The notes under the pieces are model-generated. The model saw nothing but the letters and a program-made list of their open reading frames with translations. It searched no databases and was not told the origin of the DNA. A stretch of DNA of 64,000 nt from Candidatus Peregrinibacteria bacterium. Lineage in GTDB: Bacteria > Patescibacteriota > Gracilibacteria > UM-FILTER-43-11. The translations under genes were made by a program, and so were the position numbers. Shown here in pieces: positions 63,944 to 64,000 of the stretch (position 1 is the stretch's first letter; each line of letters starts with the position of its first letter). The stretch covers positions 1-64,000 of the forward strand of contig JAFGCT010000035.1 of the NCBI GenBank assembly GCA_016932505.1, in the 5' to 3' direction.

Positions 63944-64000
63944 CTATTTGCGTATTGCGTTATGCGTATTGCGATTGCATTTTCGCACAACGCACGTCGC
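63944..64000. repeat. GCGTATTGCG-type simple repeats at the window edge
   Basis: TTGCGTATTGCGTTATGCGT words are repeated and partly inverted (GCACAACGCACG) from 63944 to the end. The same vocabulary fills the pyrB-pyrC gap. Confidence 0.5.

Overview
The window is AT-rich bacterial chromosome that uses the standard code: UGA is a real stop, for example at the end of obg at 19998-20000. The gene set points to a member of the Candidate Phyla Radiation (Patescibacteria). It has compact core-information genes, few operons, a membrane pyrophosphatase, PilT, SLH-anchored wall proteins, a sortase, VirB2-like two-helix membrane proteins, and many short lineage-specific membrane proteins. UGA as stop argues against the Absconditabacteria/Gracilibacteria branch. 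A Dojkabacteria- or Microgenomates-like origin is a guess from gene flavour only. I see no transposase, prophage, CRISPR array or rRNA operon.

Layout. 1-6300: a DHH phosphoesterase, two tandem paralogous methyltransferase-like genes (one with a ruined SAM site), a TrmB-type regulator with face-to-face promoters, a degenerate histidine-kinase-like gene, a PDZ-less HtrA protease and tRNA-Leu(GAG). 6337-13381: ligA, pilT with a cyclic-nucleotide-sensor partner, then pyrH-frr-rseP. 13382-20658: a repeat-rich leader and dnaA, a zinc-ribbon protein, pyrB-pyrC, obg and pth. 20706-25369: tRNA-Gln with an odd duplicated leader, three envelope proteins (two lipoproteins and a VanW-like protein), then rRNA modification genes (RsuA/RluB-type, rsmG, rlmE). 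25390-33566: pyrG, trpS, a STAS protein, a Kef-type antiporter, an adenylate-forming enzyme paired with a nucleotidyltransferase, and a PDZ membrane protein. 33665-42214: uvrC with an internal acetyltransferase domain, a putative membrane metalloprotease, DJ-1, an amidohydrolase, a YtxH/histone-tail protein and hppA. 42311-51458: small membrane proteins behind a leader peptide, ppsA, an SLH/M23 wall hydrolase, recF and rpsA. 51575-58471: a UvrD helicase fused to a RecB-type nuclease, rmuC, and five adjacent VirB2-like proteins. 58675-64000: metG, sortase, a SAM-fold protein, ftsA-like and CYTH genes.

How the genes fit together. Pyrimidine synthesis is represented by pyrB, pyrC, pyrH and pyrG. 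DNA repair and replication are represented by ligA, dnaA, uvrC, recF, UvrD-nuclease and rmuC. The surface is represented by SLH/M23, sortase, VanW-like, lipoproteins, PilT and the VirB2-like cluster. Intergenic spaces are filled with short simple-sequence or hairpin repeats, each with its own flavour, and several promoters place the -10 box 8 nt before the ATG, which suggests leaderless mRNAs.

Best candidates for something new: (i) UvrC with a whole GNAT domain inserted inside its nuclease domain; (ii) a five-gene array of proteins sharing one C-terminal two-helix module but with different ectodomains; (iii) a tRNA-Gln whose leader holds two mimics of its own 5' half; (iv) a TrmB/methyltransferase mini-regulon with a shared operator-like sequence; (v) two genes whose conserved N-termini extend upstream without any NTG start codon.
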